64,000 nucleotides of DNA from Strigamia acuminata (taxonomy: Eukaryota; Arthropoda; Chilopoda; Geophilomorpha; Linotaeniidae). This document shows, piece after piece, positions 1 through 11,100 of the stretch; position 1 is the stretch's first letter; each line of letters starts with the position of its first letter. A program made the position numbers and the translations under genes. The notes below the pieces were generated by a model. It had not been told where the DNA came from and made no database searches. It saw only the letters and a list, made by a program, of their open reading frames with translations. The stretch is taken from positions 9,860,001-9,924,000 of the forward strand of contig OX442316.1 of the NCBI GenBank assembly GCA_949358305.1, given 5' to 3'.

Positions 1-2649
1 ATCTCGGGGGTCCTCATGCTCCGTAATGAAGCATAATGCATGGCCGTCAACTGGCTCATGCGGGGCACGCGTCCTCTCGTGTAACCAAACGCTCGGGATG
101 TAGGCGGAGAAGCCGGTGTTCGTATGCCGGATGGCATTGGCTTCCGCTGGCGTCACTGGCGCACGGTGGGCTCTCAGCAACCTCTGGTGGAAGATGAGGT
201 CTTTAGTCTTCCGTATCTGGTTGTGAAGCCAGATGAAGACCGATTTGCCTTTGTCCCGCTGCGCGAGGATAAACCTCCTGGTCGCCGTCGTCATCGAGAG
301 ATGGGGAAACTCTTCGATGATTCGCCCGTAATAGTCTGGCGGAGGCGGTGCCGGCTTCGGCTTCTGGGTGGCCGCGGGAATAGCGGCTTGCGTCGTTGTC
401 GCCGCTCGGGCCGGTGAGGTCCCGGGCGGTGTCGGCTTCGTTTGCTCGACGGACCTGACGGGTGGCGTTCGGCACAGCAAGCGCTTTGGTTTACCCGCCA
501 CTTCGAACAGGGCGGGTCCTTGCGGGGATATCTCCGCAGGCATCGGTGGCGGAATCGGAACTCCGCTCGTCGGCGAGATCACCATTTCTACATCCTCTGC
601 CGATTCTTCCGTCTGGATGGTCAAGGCGCGCAGTTGTTGGGTAGGCGCCGCTGTCCAGGTGGCGGAGGTATAACGAAACGCCGTGCTTCGCAACTTGTAC
701 CCCTCAAATTCGGGGTTTACCACATCCCTGGTTAGCTCGTACCGAGTCAACACAGGGTCGGGCAGAATGGAGCTCCACTCTGCGAGGAGTGCACGGGGAA
801 CCTGTACACCCTCTCTGTCCACGACAGACCATGCGGCCATCGCCTGACGCCCTTCTCCGAAGAGTGCTGGGGTTAGCAGCTGCATCATGACCTTGGTCAA
901 TGATAGCTGTAGGCTGCGACGATTCACTGGATTCGATCGCTCCGAATCCGCAGTGAAGGCACACGAGAGCTTACTCATCATCGCCGTTGCCCATTCGATG
1001 AAATATCGCTGGGCCTGATCCACACCTCGCAAGGCGGGCGCGGAGACTCTTGGGTCTTCCATCACGAAGCGAAACGCTGAGAGCTCGGAGATAGTCGGAT
1101 TGGCGGCTTCTCTCGCGAGTCGCGCTTCTTCGTCTCGCCTCTCGAAAAACAGGGCCGAGGAACCGGATCGGGGTTGGCTCGGCCTGTAAATGCCGGTCAA
1201 ATTGGCTCGACATTCCTGCGCAATGCTCTGTCCAACGGGGAGAGGGACTGAGCGGTCGGTGGGTAAATCCGGCGGATCGCTCGAATTCAACAACGACGGC
1301 GGCGGCAGGTTCGGAGGCGGCTGCGTCTTGGTCGGCAGCGTCGGCGTCGGCAGCGGTGGTGTTGGCTGCGTCGGCGGTGGTGGCGTCTCCGTCGTCTGCA
1401 CTCCAGTCATTGCGACTTGGAGCGCCGGGAGATGTTGTCCGGAGCCTGAAGGCTGCACGATGGCGGTTGGCATGCCATCGGGTCGTGGTCGCGAATTAAT
1501 GTAGTCTGCGAGCCACCTTGCCACCTCGTGTGGGGTCACCTTCCCGTCGGTGACAACACCCATCTTCCTGGCGTGTTTCATCGCGGGATCGAAACGTGTC
1601 AGTTTCGTCCGCTTCATCTGAGTCAGAATCTCGCGAAGGTCCCGCGTATCTGCCGCTGGGACGTTTCGCTCACCTGACTGGCTACCACCTCGTCGACCCG
1701 CTCTCTTGGAGGCGTAGGCGGGTTCGGGGATGGGACGGCCCCGAGCTTCGCACCTCGCGAAGTATCGCTCTTTGCGATCTTTTTTCCGCTGCTCGCGATG
1801 AGTCAGCGGACGTCTAGAAGTGCTGGGACGAGAGACTCGCTCTTCGTCACCAGACATCCAAACCTCCTTGCACTCCTTACCGTCTTTAATCTGACGGTTT
1901 ATGAAAATTCGCGGTCGGGAATACTGCGAAGGGTCACGCACCGTACTAGTGGATGGCCCAGCTTCGTTGCCTTCAGTCGTGTTTTGAGCGACACGCTGCT
2001 TCTTGGTTGTCGCTGGGGAACGCGACTGGCTGTCCCCGGCGCCTTTGGAGCGCTTGCGCTTCCGCGGGTAGCTGCTCTTGGGCCCCAAAATCCCCAGGTA
2101 GTGGAGCTGCCACATCTCGGCTTGGGACGTCAAAATTCCCATCCGAGGTCTCCACTGGGGCGTACTCTCTCCCAATCGCAGCCTCTCAAACCACAGATGA
2201 ATATCATCCGCGGTCATCCCCTCGTTTTGGAGGATGCGCTCGGCCACTGCCGTAGCGGTATCCACCAGCTGTTGTCTATAATGCTGGTAGATGGCCTCAC
2301 GGGCCTCTTCTGTCTCGGCTGCTCGCCACGCATGCAGCACGTGTTCCTCCGCCGGGTTGCCAGTGTACTGACTTGACAATCCGGGGTGGAAAATCGGCGA
2401 TTTCGGGTCATCGTCACGAGCTAACTCTGTGGCGATGCCTTCGCGCATTCCCTCCGGGAACGTATCCAGGAGCGTGCAGTCTCGTACCCAACGTCGGGCG
2501 ATGCATCGGGAATGTAGTATTCGCAGGCGCCAAGGGTCGGCGTCTTCGCCGAAACATCGTCGGTAAAAATCGGGCAGCGCGCCTCGAAATATCCCGCCAC
2601 GAGTGATGCAAGCGGGGTCTAATGGTCCCCATGTTTTACGTAGTGCCAT
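1..2649 (-). CDS. Gag-like retroelement ORF, 3' end off the left edge
   Basis: I translated the minus strand codon by codon from an ATG at 2649-2647 down to base 1 and met no stop, so at least 883 codons are open. The N-terminal part is basic and rich in Arg and Trp. A long charged, Ser/Thr/Arg-rich middle follows, then a strongly proline-rich stretch at about residues 420-465 (bases 1260-1400), then a mixed helical-looking part with few cysteines. I see no signal peptide, membrane segment, zinc knuckle, protease or polymerase motif in the visible part. It lies downstream of the Gypsy pol on the same strand after a 1.4-kb gap. The most likely reading is the gag of a second LTR element; a third ORF of the same element is the alternative. 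It does not look like an envelope protein. Family unknown. The open frame is certain; the identity is not. Confidence 0.6.
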   Translation of the reverse strand, partial: MALRKTWGPLDPACITRGGIFRGALPDFYRRCFGEDADPWRLRILHSRCIARRWVRDCTLLDTFPEGMREGIATELARDDDPKSPIFHPGLSSQYTGNPAEEHVLHAWRAAETEEAREAIYQHYRQQLVDTATAVAERILQNEGMTADDIHLWFERLRLGESTPQWRPRMGILTSQAEMWQLHYLGILGPKSSYPRKRKRSKGAGDSQSRSPATTKKQRVAQNTTEGNEAGPSTSTVRDPSQYSRPRIFINRQIKDGKECKEVWMSGDEERVSRPSTSRRPLTHREQRKKDRKERYFARCEARGRPIPEPAYASKRAGRRGGSQSGERNVPAADTRDLREILTQMKRTKLTRFDPAMKHARKMGVVTDGKVTPHEVARWLADYINSRPRPDGMPTAIVQPSGSGQHLPALQVAMTGVQTTETPPPPTQPTPPLPTPTLPTKTQPPPNLPPPSLLNSSDPPDLPTDRSVPLPVGQSIAQECRANLTGIYRPSQPRSGSSALFFERRDEEARLAREAANPTISELSAFRFVMEDPRVSAPALRGVDQAQRYFIEWATAMMSKLSCAFTADSERSNPVNRRSLQLSLTKVMMQLLTPALFGEGRQAMAAWSVVDREGVQVPRALLAEWSSILPDPVLTRYELTRDVVNPEFEGYKLRSTAFRYTSATWTAAPTQQLRALTIQTEESAEDVEMVISPTSGVPIPPPMPAEISPQGPALFEVAGKPKRLLCRTPPVRSVEQTKPTPPGTSPARAATTTQAAIPAATQKPKPAPPPPDYYGRIIEEFPHLSMTTATRRFILAQRDKGKSVFIWLHNQIRKTKDLIFHQRLLRAHRAPVTPAEANAIRHTNTGFSAYIPSVWLHERTRAPHEPVDGHALCFITEHEDPRD

Positions 2650-4071
2650 CTGGAAGGATGGAGAAATAAACAATTAATAAAAAGTTAATATTTAAATACG
2701 TAGATAAATGGTTGGTTTCGAGGGACGTTGCCAGTACGTGCAGCCGTCCGTCGAGACCGATTCCTGTCTATCGGTGCAAACGTAGGACGAATTGTCCCTC
2801 GTCGGATAGAAAAAGAGAAGTCATCACGTGAAAAATCTGTCTCATGTCCAAAACGCACAGCGAGACGGAATCGAGCCTTTAATCCGGATTTTTATCATCA
2901 GATTTTTACTTTAAATTAATTCTAACGTTAATTAGAACATTACCAATAATTAAATTAATAATTATCAGTCATTCGTAAAAAGAATTCGTCGGGTGTAAAT
3001 TATTACTAAAGTTGCACAATAAATGTGCTTGTCGAAATTTTATTAAATAAATAAATCTAATAAAGAATTATTCCGAAGTCGGACTTTGTCTAATTTTTAA
3101 AAAAAGTTAAAGTCAAATTAAATTTATCTAACACATCGAAAAATTCATCGTACGAATGTGAAGTTGCATCAATTTGATGCGTCAAATTACTTGTGGAGAA
3201 AAATATTCTTTTACAGAATATTCTCCCCTTGTCATAAAATTATTTATGGCTCGAGCCCATTGTCTCGCTCGTGACTCAAGTCATGAGGAATTTTCGAGAC
3301 GCGAGGCGACTTGAAGTCTGCGCTCGCACCCCGAAAACAAATTAACAAGAAAAAAATACGATCGTGTGAGCGATCGCGGTTAATAATTAATTATACGCTA
3401 TTGTGAGTGCAAAGCACTCATGTCAGGTATTAGTCAACAAAATTTCTTCTTCAGCAGCACGGAACTAGTTCTCATGTGCCGATGCCGACTTCTACCTGAT
3501 CGGGCTGGACTTGGTTTACATCGCGGTCCCAGTTTTCCTCGTCCTCGTGCTCGATGGCCAGCACGTCGTTCTCTTCCTCGTCCATGGCGAGGAGCGCGCA
3601 CAAAAATCTCAATCACGATTTAAAAAGGATGATAAAACTATCTCAAAAACTCGGTGAAAAACTCGGTAAAACGTTAAAAACGAGGATCACGCACGAATGC
3701 AGCGATCAGCTGTGAAAAGCGGAAGTCTGTGTGAACACGAGGTAATCGCGATGGATTCTGGGTAATATACTCCAGAACCCGGGTGTTTGAGACTAGTGCG
3801 CACCTACCCGTGCGCATGTTACGCTACGGGTCTCCTTTGTTTTCACTCCCGTGCGCGATTGCTGCTACGGGGTCTTTTGCACGCGGTATCCGACCCGTGC
3901 CGATAATTTTGCTACGGGTCCCGCGCTTCCACGCCATCTTGTGACGTGAATTCGACCGATATCCGCTTTGTTGGACTTAGCGGAATTTTCTTCGAGTCTC
4001 GCAACGTGATGGCTTGCACTATCGGTCGATTAGAATTTATTTTTAGTGCCGCCATCGACTCGTAATTTATT
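2650..4071. other. Non-coding gap between pol and the left ORF; possible LTR or leader DNA
   Basis: No convincing reading frame is present. On the minus strand, 2733-2714 reads TGGCAACGTCCCTCGAAACC, which begins like a tRNA primer-binding site and lies 64 nt upstream of the ATG at 2649. It does not fit a full tRNA T-arm, so it is only a candidate. Bases 2880-3200 are very AT-rich and include an AATAAA on the minus strand near 3040. Bases 3780-3925 hold three imperfect hairpins with CCCGTAGC-type arms. I found no copy of the right-hand LTR start here, so the 3' LTR of the Gypsy element is missing, diverged or outside the window. Confidence 0.4.
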
Positions 4072-7000
4072 TTACTTCTTTCCTACGACCTTTCCGCCTT
4101 TTATAAACGGATTATCTCTTTTTGGTCGCAGGTTACGGATCGAGGCAGGTACGATATTTTTTGTTGTTTTTTGTGTCTGTACCTCCTCATTATTGTTTTC
4201 TTTTTTATCCGTGTTTTTTGTGTTTGTTTCAGGAGTTTCTCCTGTTTCCCCCCCGACCAAAATTGGATCCGGAACGGATTCAACGATCTCGTTGACCGGA
4301 GGTGAAGGGGCGTCGAAATACTCCTCGTTGTCACTTGGCGGTGCTTTTTCCGACTCGCCAGCGAACATATCGACGATTTGGCCGTCAGTTTTAGACTTGA
4401 CTTGGCCCTTGGCCCACATTTCTTGCGGGAATTCCGGAATGTACGGAGTTAACTCTCGTACTTGTATCGACTTATGCTCGGTATTGTCCTCGAGCTTACG
4501 TAATTTATACGCGTTACCGCCATGCTTGCCGATGATCACATATGGACCATCTCTCTTGTCGGCCAAGCTGGCGGTGATTCCTCTCGCTGCATTTGAGAGG
4601 GTGTGTGCATCTTTCCACACCAAATCATTGATCTCGAAATTCACGAATTTTCCACCGCTTTTATCTTGTAAAATGCGGTCGCGCATGTTAAAAATGTGCG
4701 CCATCATATGCTTGTATGTGTTCGAAATTGTTTGCTCCAATTTATACACATACTCATGTGGTTTCTCTGGGTCCACCACATTTACCGACTCTGCCACTCG
4801 TGGGTCCCAAGGCACTCGTAGCTCTCGGGCGAAGTTGAGGTAGGCCGGAGAAAAATCTCTCGTCCTCGAGACTGTTGTTCGTATGCTGAACGCGATCTCC
4901 CTCAAGTATTCATCCCACCTATTGTGGATGTCAGTGAATATGCTTAGTGCATATTTAATGTCCCTGTTGAGTCGCTCAACGGGATTTGTTCTGGGATTGT
5001 AGGTCGAAGTATGTGACGCCACAATCCCGAATTTCTCACAAAACTTACCCCAAATTTTCGAGATAAATTGGGGTCCGTTATCGGATATAATTTTACGTGG
5101 AAATCCGTAACGTAACGCCACGTCGTAGATACATTCAACGATTTTCTCTGCTGAAGGTCTAGCGACGGCGTACAACTCGGGCCAACGAGTTGCCACGTCC
5201 ATTATAACGATAATGTACGCATTTTTATTTCCCGTAACGGGTTTTGGGCCCATCACATCGACACTTAAACAATCAAAAGGCGCGTAAGGCCCTAAGAAAA
5301 TAGTTTCGAATGGTGATTTACTCCTCGGCTTGCACGCTTGACATCGCTGACATTGGTGGACAAAAAGAGCAATATCTTTTTTCATCCCTGTCCAGTGAAA
5401 AAGCTGTGTAGCACGATAGAGTGTTCTGCTTACTCCCGCATGGCTCGCAAGCGGGTGCCCGTGTAACAACCACAGCACGCGACCGATTAAGGAAGCAGGT
5501 ATTACTACCTTTACTGCGGTGTCCGATTCACTCAAGTCATCTTGGTGATTTGGGTGATGTTTCACTAAAAGGCCGTCATCCAATAGGTAATCTATGGATT
5601 CGTGTGCATAACGACGCTTCTGCCTTCTGGTTAAGTTGGGCGGATATCTTCCTGTCAGTACGAATCTAGCTCTGTCCTGACATTTTTTGTCTAATTTTTG
5701 TTGCACAATTATTTCCTCCCTTGTTGGGGGATTGCTTTTCATTTGCTTGCCGACACGAGCGTGGAAGGCGCTTAGAAGCGGGTCATTTATTCTCCGCTCT
5801 AGCTTAAATTCCTTCTTTGCGTTTGGGTAATTGTCAGCAGCTGGTTGGTATAACCGCGTCCAGAATCCACAGAATTTTACGTCTGCCGGAGACGCGGTGG
5901 GAATTTCATTCATCTTCCTTAAATCCCAACGGTGACAACTCGTAGGGCAATAAATGATGCGGGAGTCATCCTCGCCATCATCGTCAGCGTCGATTGGATC
6001 TGACACTGGTGCCCGTGACAGAGCGTCAGCCACGACGTTATATTTGCCGGGCTTGTATTGAATGGTCAAGTCGCATGCCATCAGTTCTAACTGCCATCTG
6101 GCTAGTCGACCGGCTGGCTCTTTTAATTTCATCAGCCATTGTAACGCTTGATGATCTGTGTGGACCACAAATTTGGTATATTCGAGATAATCTCTGAATT
6201 TCCTTATGGCCCACACAACGGCCAAACACTCCAACTCGGTGGCATTGTAATTTTTTTCAGCGCCTTGGAGTTTGCGACTTATAAACATGCACGGCAGGTC
6301 TTGTTCGACTCCGTCGCGCACGTGTGTTTGAAGCAACGCGGCTCCCAACCCAACTCTGCTGGCGTCCGTATGTAATATGAACGGCCGGTTTAGGTCGGGT
6401 AGAGGCATTACGCCGACTTCCGTCAGCATCCTCTTTATCGCATTAAATGCGATGTTGCACTCATTTGACCATACAAATTCGTTTTCATTCTTCAGGAGGT
6501 CGGTAACTGGGGCTGCCACTTCAGCTAGACCCGGTAGCAACCTGCCGAAGAAGTTTATCATTCCCATAAACCGTTGGACACCTTTAACGTCCTCGGGTGG
6601 TGGGAAACGATTAATCGCATCGATTTTTTCGGGGCCAATAGCTAAACCATTGACTCCAATGCGATAACCCAGGAAGGCAAGCTCCTTTCGACAGAACTTG
6701 CTTTTGCCCGGATGCACGTGTAACCCAGCTTTTGCCAGCCGGGTGAGCACTTGGTCGATGTGCTCAATGTGCTCTTCGAATGTTTTAGAGGCAATAACTA
6801 TGTCATCTAGGTATGCCCACACAAACTGATGCAGGATATCACCCAATACGCTTTCGATTAGTCTCTGAAAGGTACTGGGAGCATTCACTAAACCAAATGG
6901 CATGACGTTGAACATCAACCGTCCAATTGGCGAGTAAAATGCTGTTTTTAACTTATCCTCTGGCCTCATCTCAACTTGCCAGTATCCCTTCGACAGATCC

Positions 7001-8142
7001 ATCGTCGTAACCCAAGAAAAGGGGCTAAGCTCTCTCAAAATGGATTCGATAGACGGCATCTGTATGGGATCTATTTCTGTCACCGCGTTTAATGGGCGGT
7101 AATCAATGCATAGGCGTGGGTCCGAGCCCGGGCGCATCACGAGCACAACTCGCGTCGCGTATTCTCCCTGGGCCTCGGAGACAATGCCACTGTCTAGCAT
7201 TTCTTGGCACATTTTTTGCACTATTTCACGTTTTTGCGGGTTCATTCCCTTATACGCAACTCGTATAGGTTTATTATCCGTCAATTTAATTTCGTGAATA
7301 GCCCTATTCGTTCGGCCCGGTTTTTTCGACAGGATCCCCTCATATTTAAGTAGGACCCTTCGTAGGGCTGCCGCTTCGTTTAATTCTAAAGCGGCGTCGG
7401 CGACAAGCGTTTCCACTACATTGTCCCGTTGCAATTCTGTTACGAATGCTTTAAAATCGTAATCTTGAACGAATTTCTTTAGGCCTTTCTCCCACTGTGT
7501 CTTGTCGGCCGCTTCTTTTACAAGAGCTGGTGGCACGACAATTGCGGGTCTTTCCTTATCATTTCTGATATAATTCCAAGATTTCGTTATTGGATTGGGT
7601 TGTATTTCCATTGACGCCATGAGGTCTAAGCCCAACAGAAAAATTCTGTCGCATGTGGGCAGGACCAGGAAAGGGTGCTGTTCTACTCCTCCGAGCCACT
7701 CCATGGTCAATAATATAACTCCTTTTGGACGCGCCATTCCGTTGGCGGTTTTCAGACGTATATTTTTATTAACGCCTTTTATCTTATCGGTGAGACCCAA
7801 TGATGCTACTATGTCTTCGGAAACGAACGAGCGATCTGCTCCCGAGTCTAGTAGTCCCATAATTTTTTCACGTTCTATTGTCATGGGCAACATACATAGG
7901 CGGTTGGTGTATTCGACCGCCACGTTGCACATGAAAACACGAAATTCTTCTGTGTCTTCGACTACTTGAGGTAATTCTTCAAGCAGTAGGTTCGGTTCTT
8001 CCGCCTCAGCCTCAGCGTTTGCGGTAATTACCTGCAAAGCGTTGTTGGCCCTGTCTTGAATTTGGGCGTTAGCTATGTCACTACCCATTTCTTTGACTGG
8101 TGGCGGCTTATCGAACCCTTTGTTAAACCCCTTTTTCTTCAT
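4072..8142 (-). CDS. pol: Ty3/Gypsy Pol polyprotein (protease, RT, RNase H, integrase)
   Basis: The 1356-residue frame encodes the enzymes that copy and insert the element. Visible motifs are an aspartic protease active site LLDSGADRS with the catalytic Asp at about residue 99, and a reverse transcriptase with the YLDD catalytic box at about 444-447. The RNase H has an HTDAS motif near 591-595. The integrase has a His2Cys2 zinc finger (HPLASHAGVSRT, later CQRCQAC) and a DDE core (SVDVMGPK, SDNGPQF, NPVERLNR). The annotated ATG at 8142 lies after the gag stop, but the pol frame is open further upstream, past the gag stop and through two -1 slippery sites. Translation therefore probably enters by frameshift rather than at this ATG. 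No internal stop or frameshift was seen. Confidence 0.95.
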   Translation of the reverse strand: MKKKGFNKGFDKPPPVKEMGSDIANAQIQDRANNALQVITANAEAEAEEPNLLLEELPQVVEDTEEFRVFMCNVAVEYTNRLCMLPMTIEREKIMGLLDSGADRSFVSEDIVASLGLTDKIKGVNKNIRLKTANGMARPKGVILLTMEWLGGVEQHPFLVLPTCDRIFLLGLDLMASMEIQPNPITKSWNYIRNDKERPAIVVPPALVKEAADKTQWEKGLKKFVQDYDFKAFVTELQRDNVVETLVADAALELNEAAALRRVLLKYEGILSKKPGRTNRAIHEIKLTDNKPIRVAYKGMNPQKREIVQKMCQEMLDSGIVSEAQGEYATRVVLVMRPGSDPRLCIDYRPLNAVTEIDPIQMPSIESILRELSPFSWVTTMDLSKGYWQVEMRPEDKLKTAFYSPIGRLMFNVMPFGLVNAPSTFQRLIESVLGDILHQFVWAYLDDIVIASKTFEEHIEHIDQVLTRLAKAGLHVHPGKSKFCRKELAFLGYRIGVNGLAIGPEKIDAINRFPPPEDVKGVQRFMGMINFFGRLLPGLAEVAAPVTDLLKNENEFVWSNECNIAFNAIKRMLTEVGVMPLPDLNRPFILHTDASRVGLGAALLQTHVRDGVEQDLPCMFISRKLQGAEKNYNATELECLAVVWAIRKFRDYLEYTKFVVHTDHQALQWLMKLKEPAGRLARWQLELMACDLTIQYKPGKYNVVADALSRAPVSDPIDADDDGEDDSRIIYCPTSCHRWDLRKMNEIPTASPADVKFCGFWTRLYQPAADNYPNAKKEFKLERRINDPLLSAFHARVGKQMKSNPPTREEIIVQQKLDKKCQDRARFVLTGRYPPNLTRRQKRRYAHESIDYLLDDGLLVKHHPNHQDDLSESDTAVKVVIPASLIGRVLWLLHGHPLASHAGVSRTLYRATQLFHWTGMKKDIALFVHQCQRCQACKPRSKSPFETIFLGPYAPFDCLSVDVMGPKPVTGNKNAYIIVIMDVATRWPELYAVARPSAEKIVECIYDVALRYGFPRKIISDNGPQFISKIWGKFCEKFGIVASHTSTYNPRTNPVERLNRDIKYALSIFTDIHNRWDEYLREIAFSIRTTVSRTRDFSPAYLNFARELRVPWDPRVAESVNVVDPEKPHEYVYKLEQTISNTYKHMMAHIFNMRDRILQDKSGGKFVNFEINDLVWKDAHTLSNAARGITASLADKRDGPYVIIGKHGGNAYKLRKLEDNTEHKSIQVRELTPYIPEFPQEMWAKGQVKSKTDGQIVDMFAGESEKAPPSDNEEYFDAPSPPVNEIVESVPDPILVGGETGETPETNTKNTDKKENNNEEVQTQKTTKNIVPASIRNLRPKRDNPFIKGGKVVGKK

Positions 8143-8165
8143 GAATGGCGCAGACGGTCGAGAAA

Positions 8166-11100
8166 TTATTTCTTCGCCGCCTGCGCTGACTCGTTTTTTG
8201 ACTCGTTTTTTGCCATGGCGAGTTTAATCTCTGCCATCTGCTTCATTATCGCGTCAAACTTAGCGTCTTCTTTCGCTGTTCTTGGGCACTCATTGGAGTA
8301 GTGGCCCGGTTGGTTACACTTGAAACAGCGAATATTTGATTTGTCTCTTGGGGCTTCAGTCGATTTTTTCTTTTCAGGGTCTGCTTTCGACGGTGGCGTG
8401 TAATTTTTCCGAAAATACTTCGGAATTCGACCGGCATTTGGTTTTAACCTGGCGCGAAATTCTTCTACCGCTCTATCTCGATGGATGAGATGTACTAGCG
8501 GTCCTTCCTCATCGCAACCCGTTGATAAGGTATCGCGATAGCTTCGTATTTCTTCGTCCGTCGAATAATCGTCTTTTTCTTCTTTTTCGTCTGATTTTCC
8601 GACATTTTGTTCGGCTTCCTCCCCCTCCTTGACCTCCTCCAGTGTCGCTTGCATGGCTGACGCTGTCGGTGCCTTTTTAGGGGCGGCCAAAGGGTTGGAA
8701 GGCAGCGTGGATGTCAGTTTATTTTTTATTTGCAAACCAACGCTAGCTTCTGCCAGCTCCATTATACCGCTAAGATATTCAGTAGGGCGCATAATCTTAT
8801 CTGTCGCCCCATATCTTTCCGCACTCAACTTGAGACGTTTTGCGGTCGCTGCTTTCTCCGCTTCTGGTAAAGCGGAATAATATCTCTTCTCGATATCTAT
8901 CGTGTTCTCGAACAGGAAGGCGCTCATCTCCTCGTAGCTACCTCCTGTCGGTGCCCTTTCTTCAAGTAGCACCCTTTGCGAGTATTCCGACAAACCGCCG
9001 AGAAAGAAAAGGTTGAATCCCGTGGCGTGAAATTCCATCGGGGCCTTTTCGAACAACAATCTGGCGCGAATGTCGTAATCCATTATGGTTTCACCAGGCA
9101 TCTGGCGAAGACCTCGCATCTTTCGGCTCACCTCTTCGGGTGTCTCGCCGTAGCGCAGGTCGAATCTCATTAAAAAGTCGTCCCAATTGACGCCTTTCAA
9201 TCCTTGGTACCACTCACGTGCCGAGCCTGTCATTAGCTCGACAATACCGTGGGTGAGCATGTCTCCTACGGTGGCTTTAGTGGCAGTCTTAATTCGAATT
9301 ACTTCGTCAAGGAAGCGATCTCCCGCTTTCCATGACCCGTCGAAACGGTTCTGAATATAAAATTGCCACCTAATATTCCCGGTAACACTCATGGTGTCAC
9401 GTCGGGAGACAGCGTATTTTTTCTTTACGCGGTCACCAGTGCTACGATTACGATCGTTTCGTTTGCTCAGATCAATTCCCTCGGCTTTTAACGAGCCGAG
9501 TAGGGCTCTTCCAAGCTCTCCCATCGTATACTGCCGACCCGTCGAATCGGTAAACGCGCTTTGTCGGGGAAGGTCCTGAAACTCCTCCCGTCGGTGGTCG
9601 CTATTTTCCGATCGACGTCGTTTCTCTCTATCGCGCGGAGAGTTGGATCTCTTCCGGCGATTACTTGATTTTTCCTTTCGTCTGTCGTCGTTGGATGAGG
9701 GGTCGGAGCTGGGGTCGGGAGACGGTGAGCGGCGTGGCGGGTTGCGCCGTGAAGAGTTTGACTCTTTCCGGCCCCTACGACGGTCGTCACGTTCCCTTTC
9801 TCTGCATTCATCGCGTTCTCTTTCCCTTCGTCTTTCTCCGGAACCTCTCTCCGAATCGTGATGACTGGGTGCATTTGACTCCAGTCCATCTGACGACGAA
9901 TCACTATTTCCGTAGTGAAAATATTTCGGTCTTTCATCGCGTTTGCCTTCTTCTCGCGAAGAGGTGCGATCATGCGATTGTCTCCTTGACGACTCGTCGT
10001 CTTTAAGGATGGGCACTGGTTGTTGCCACTCAGTCCCTTGTGGATTATCATGCTGTTGGCTTGTGAGAGCTTGCTCTTCATTTCGCCTAGCATTATTAGC
10101 GTTGATTAATCGCGTTATCGCATTATTTGTGGCTGAATCGAGAGCTTGCATGCGGGGCCGAGTTTGTTGTTCTCTGGCCGACGCATCTCTCTTGCGCGGA
10201 GTAGCTGGTGTTGCTCTCTCCGGCTGGGGTTTGGGTTTGGCCTTCGGCGTGCGCTTTGGGTCTCCCTCTAGGCTCTCGTCGGACAGCTCGGATGAACTGA
10301 CCTCTGGTTTGCGGACGGATTTCGGGTCATCTCGTCGCAATCTGGCCATAAATGCTCGCTCTGCTTCTTGTTGCGAGTGGAAAGCATATCGATGTGCTCT
10401 CAGGGCTCGGTCAACTATTTCTACCTCCTCGGGAGTAGTCGGATTGGGCTGGGTTCTGCCGTACTCGAGAGCTTGCGCTTCTCTTTCCGCCAGCTTCCTC
10501 CGTCTCTCGCGAATGGCTTGACGAGCCTCGTTCTCTGCATCCGCTTCAAATTGAGCGGAATCAACCAATTGTTGAGCGTGTGCACCTTCAACAATGGTGA
10601 TTTGTGGGGATACACTGTGCGCTTTTAAAGCTGCACGTACGATCTGTAACGTTTCGTACACGGTAATTTTCCCCGTCGGAAGGGTGTATCTCACTCCTTC
10701 CGCCTGTGCCAATTGCATCGCATCAATCAAGGTGCCCGAGACGCTGTAAGGCTGGCTCGAAACACGCTTGACAGAGGATGAGTTGGACTTGTGTCCTTCG
10801 GACCTGACCGAAGCTGGGCGGCTTTGCGTAATTGGCGTGTTTAGTGCCGAATTAGCGGTCGTATTTGAGGCCGTCTTTTGTATCGGAGACGCTGCTTTCG
10901 GACTGCCCACCTCGGTGTCGTGCGTTAGACGAGGCGATTGGTTACGGGATAAAACCTCGTTTCCGCTCGTCTCGCCGTCACGGTTAGAACGCGGCAGTTT
11001 GGAGTGAGATTGCTCTTCACCCCGCTCTGTCTCGTCCAATCGCTGCCTCGTCTCGGTGCGAGACGGGTGCGATGCCTCGGATGCGCTTCTACGATCGGGT

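Noticed and set aside
124-2606. Several plus-strand and short minus-strand frames in the left 2.6 kb
   Set aside because: They are other-frame shadows of the continuous minus-strand frame 2649 to 1.
1-2649. Left ORF as a retroviral-type envelope gene of the Gypsy element
   Set aside because: No signal peptide, no membrane segment and few cysteines; the long proline-rich and charged regions are unlike Env.
3260-3285. Possible second LTR start (TGTCTCGCTCGTGACTC resembles TGTCGCGCTCAACTCTA)
   Set aside because: Only about 12 of 17 bases agree and the similarity does not continue.
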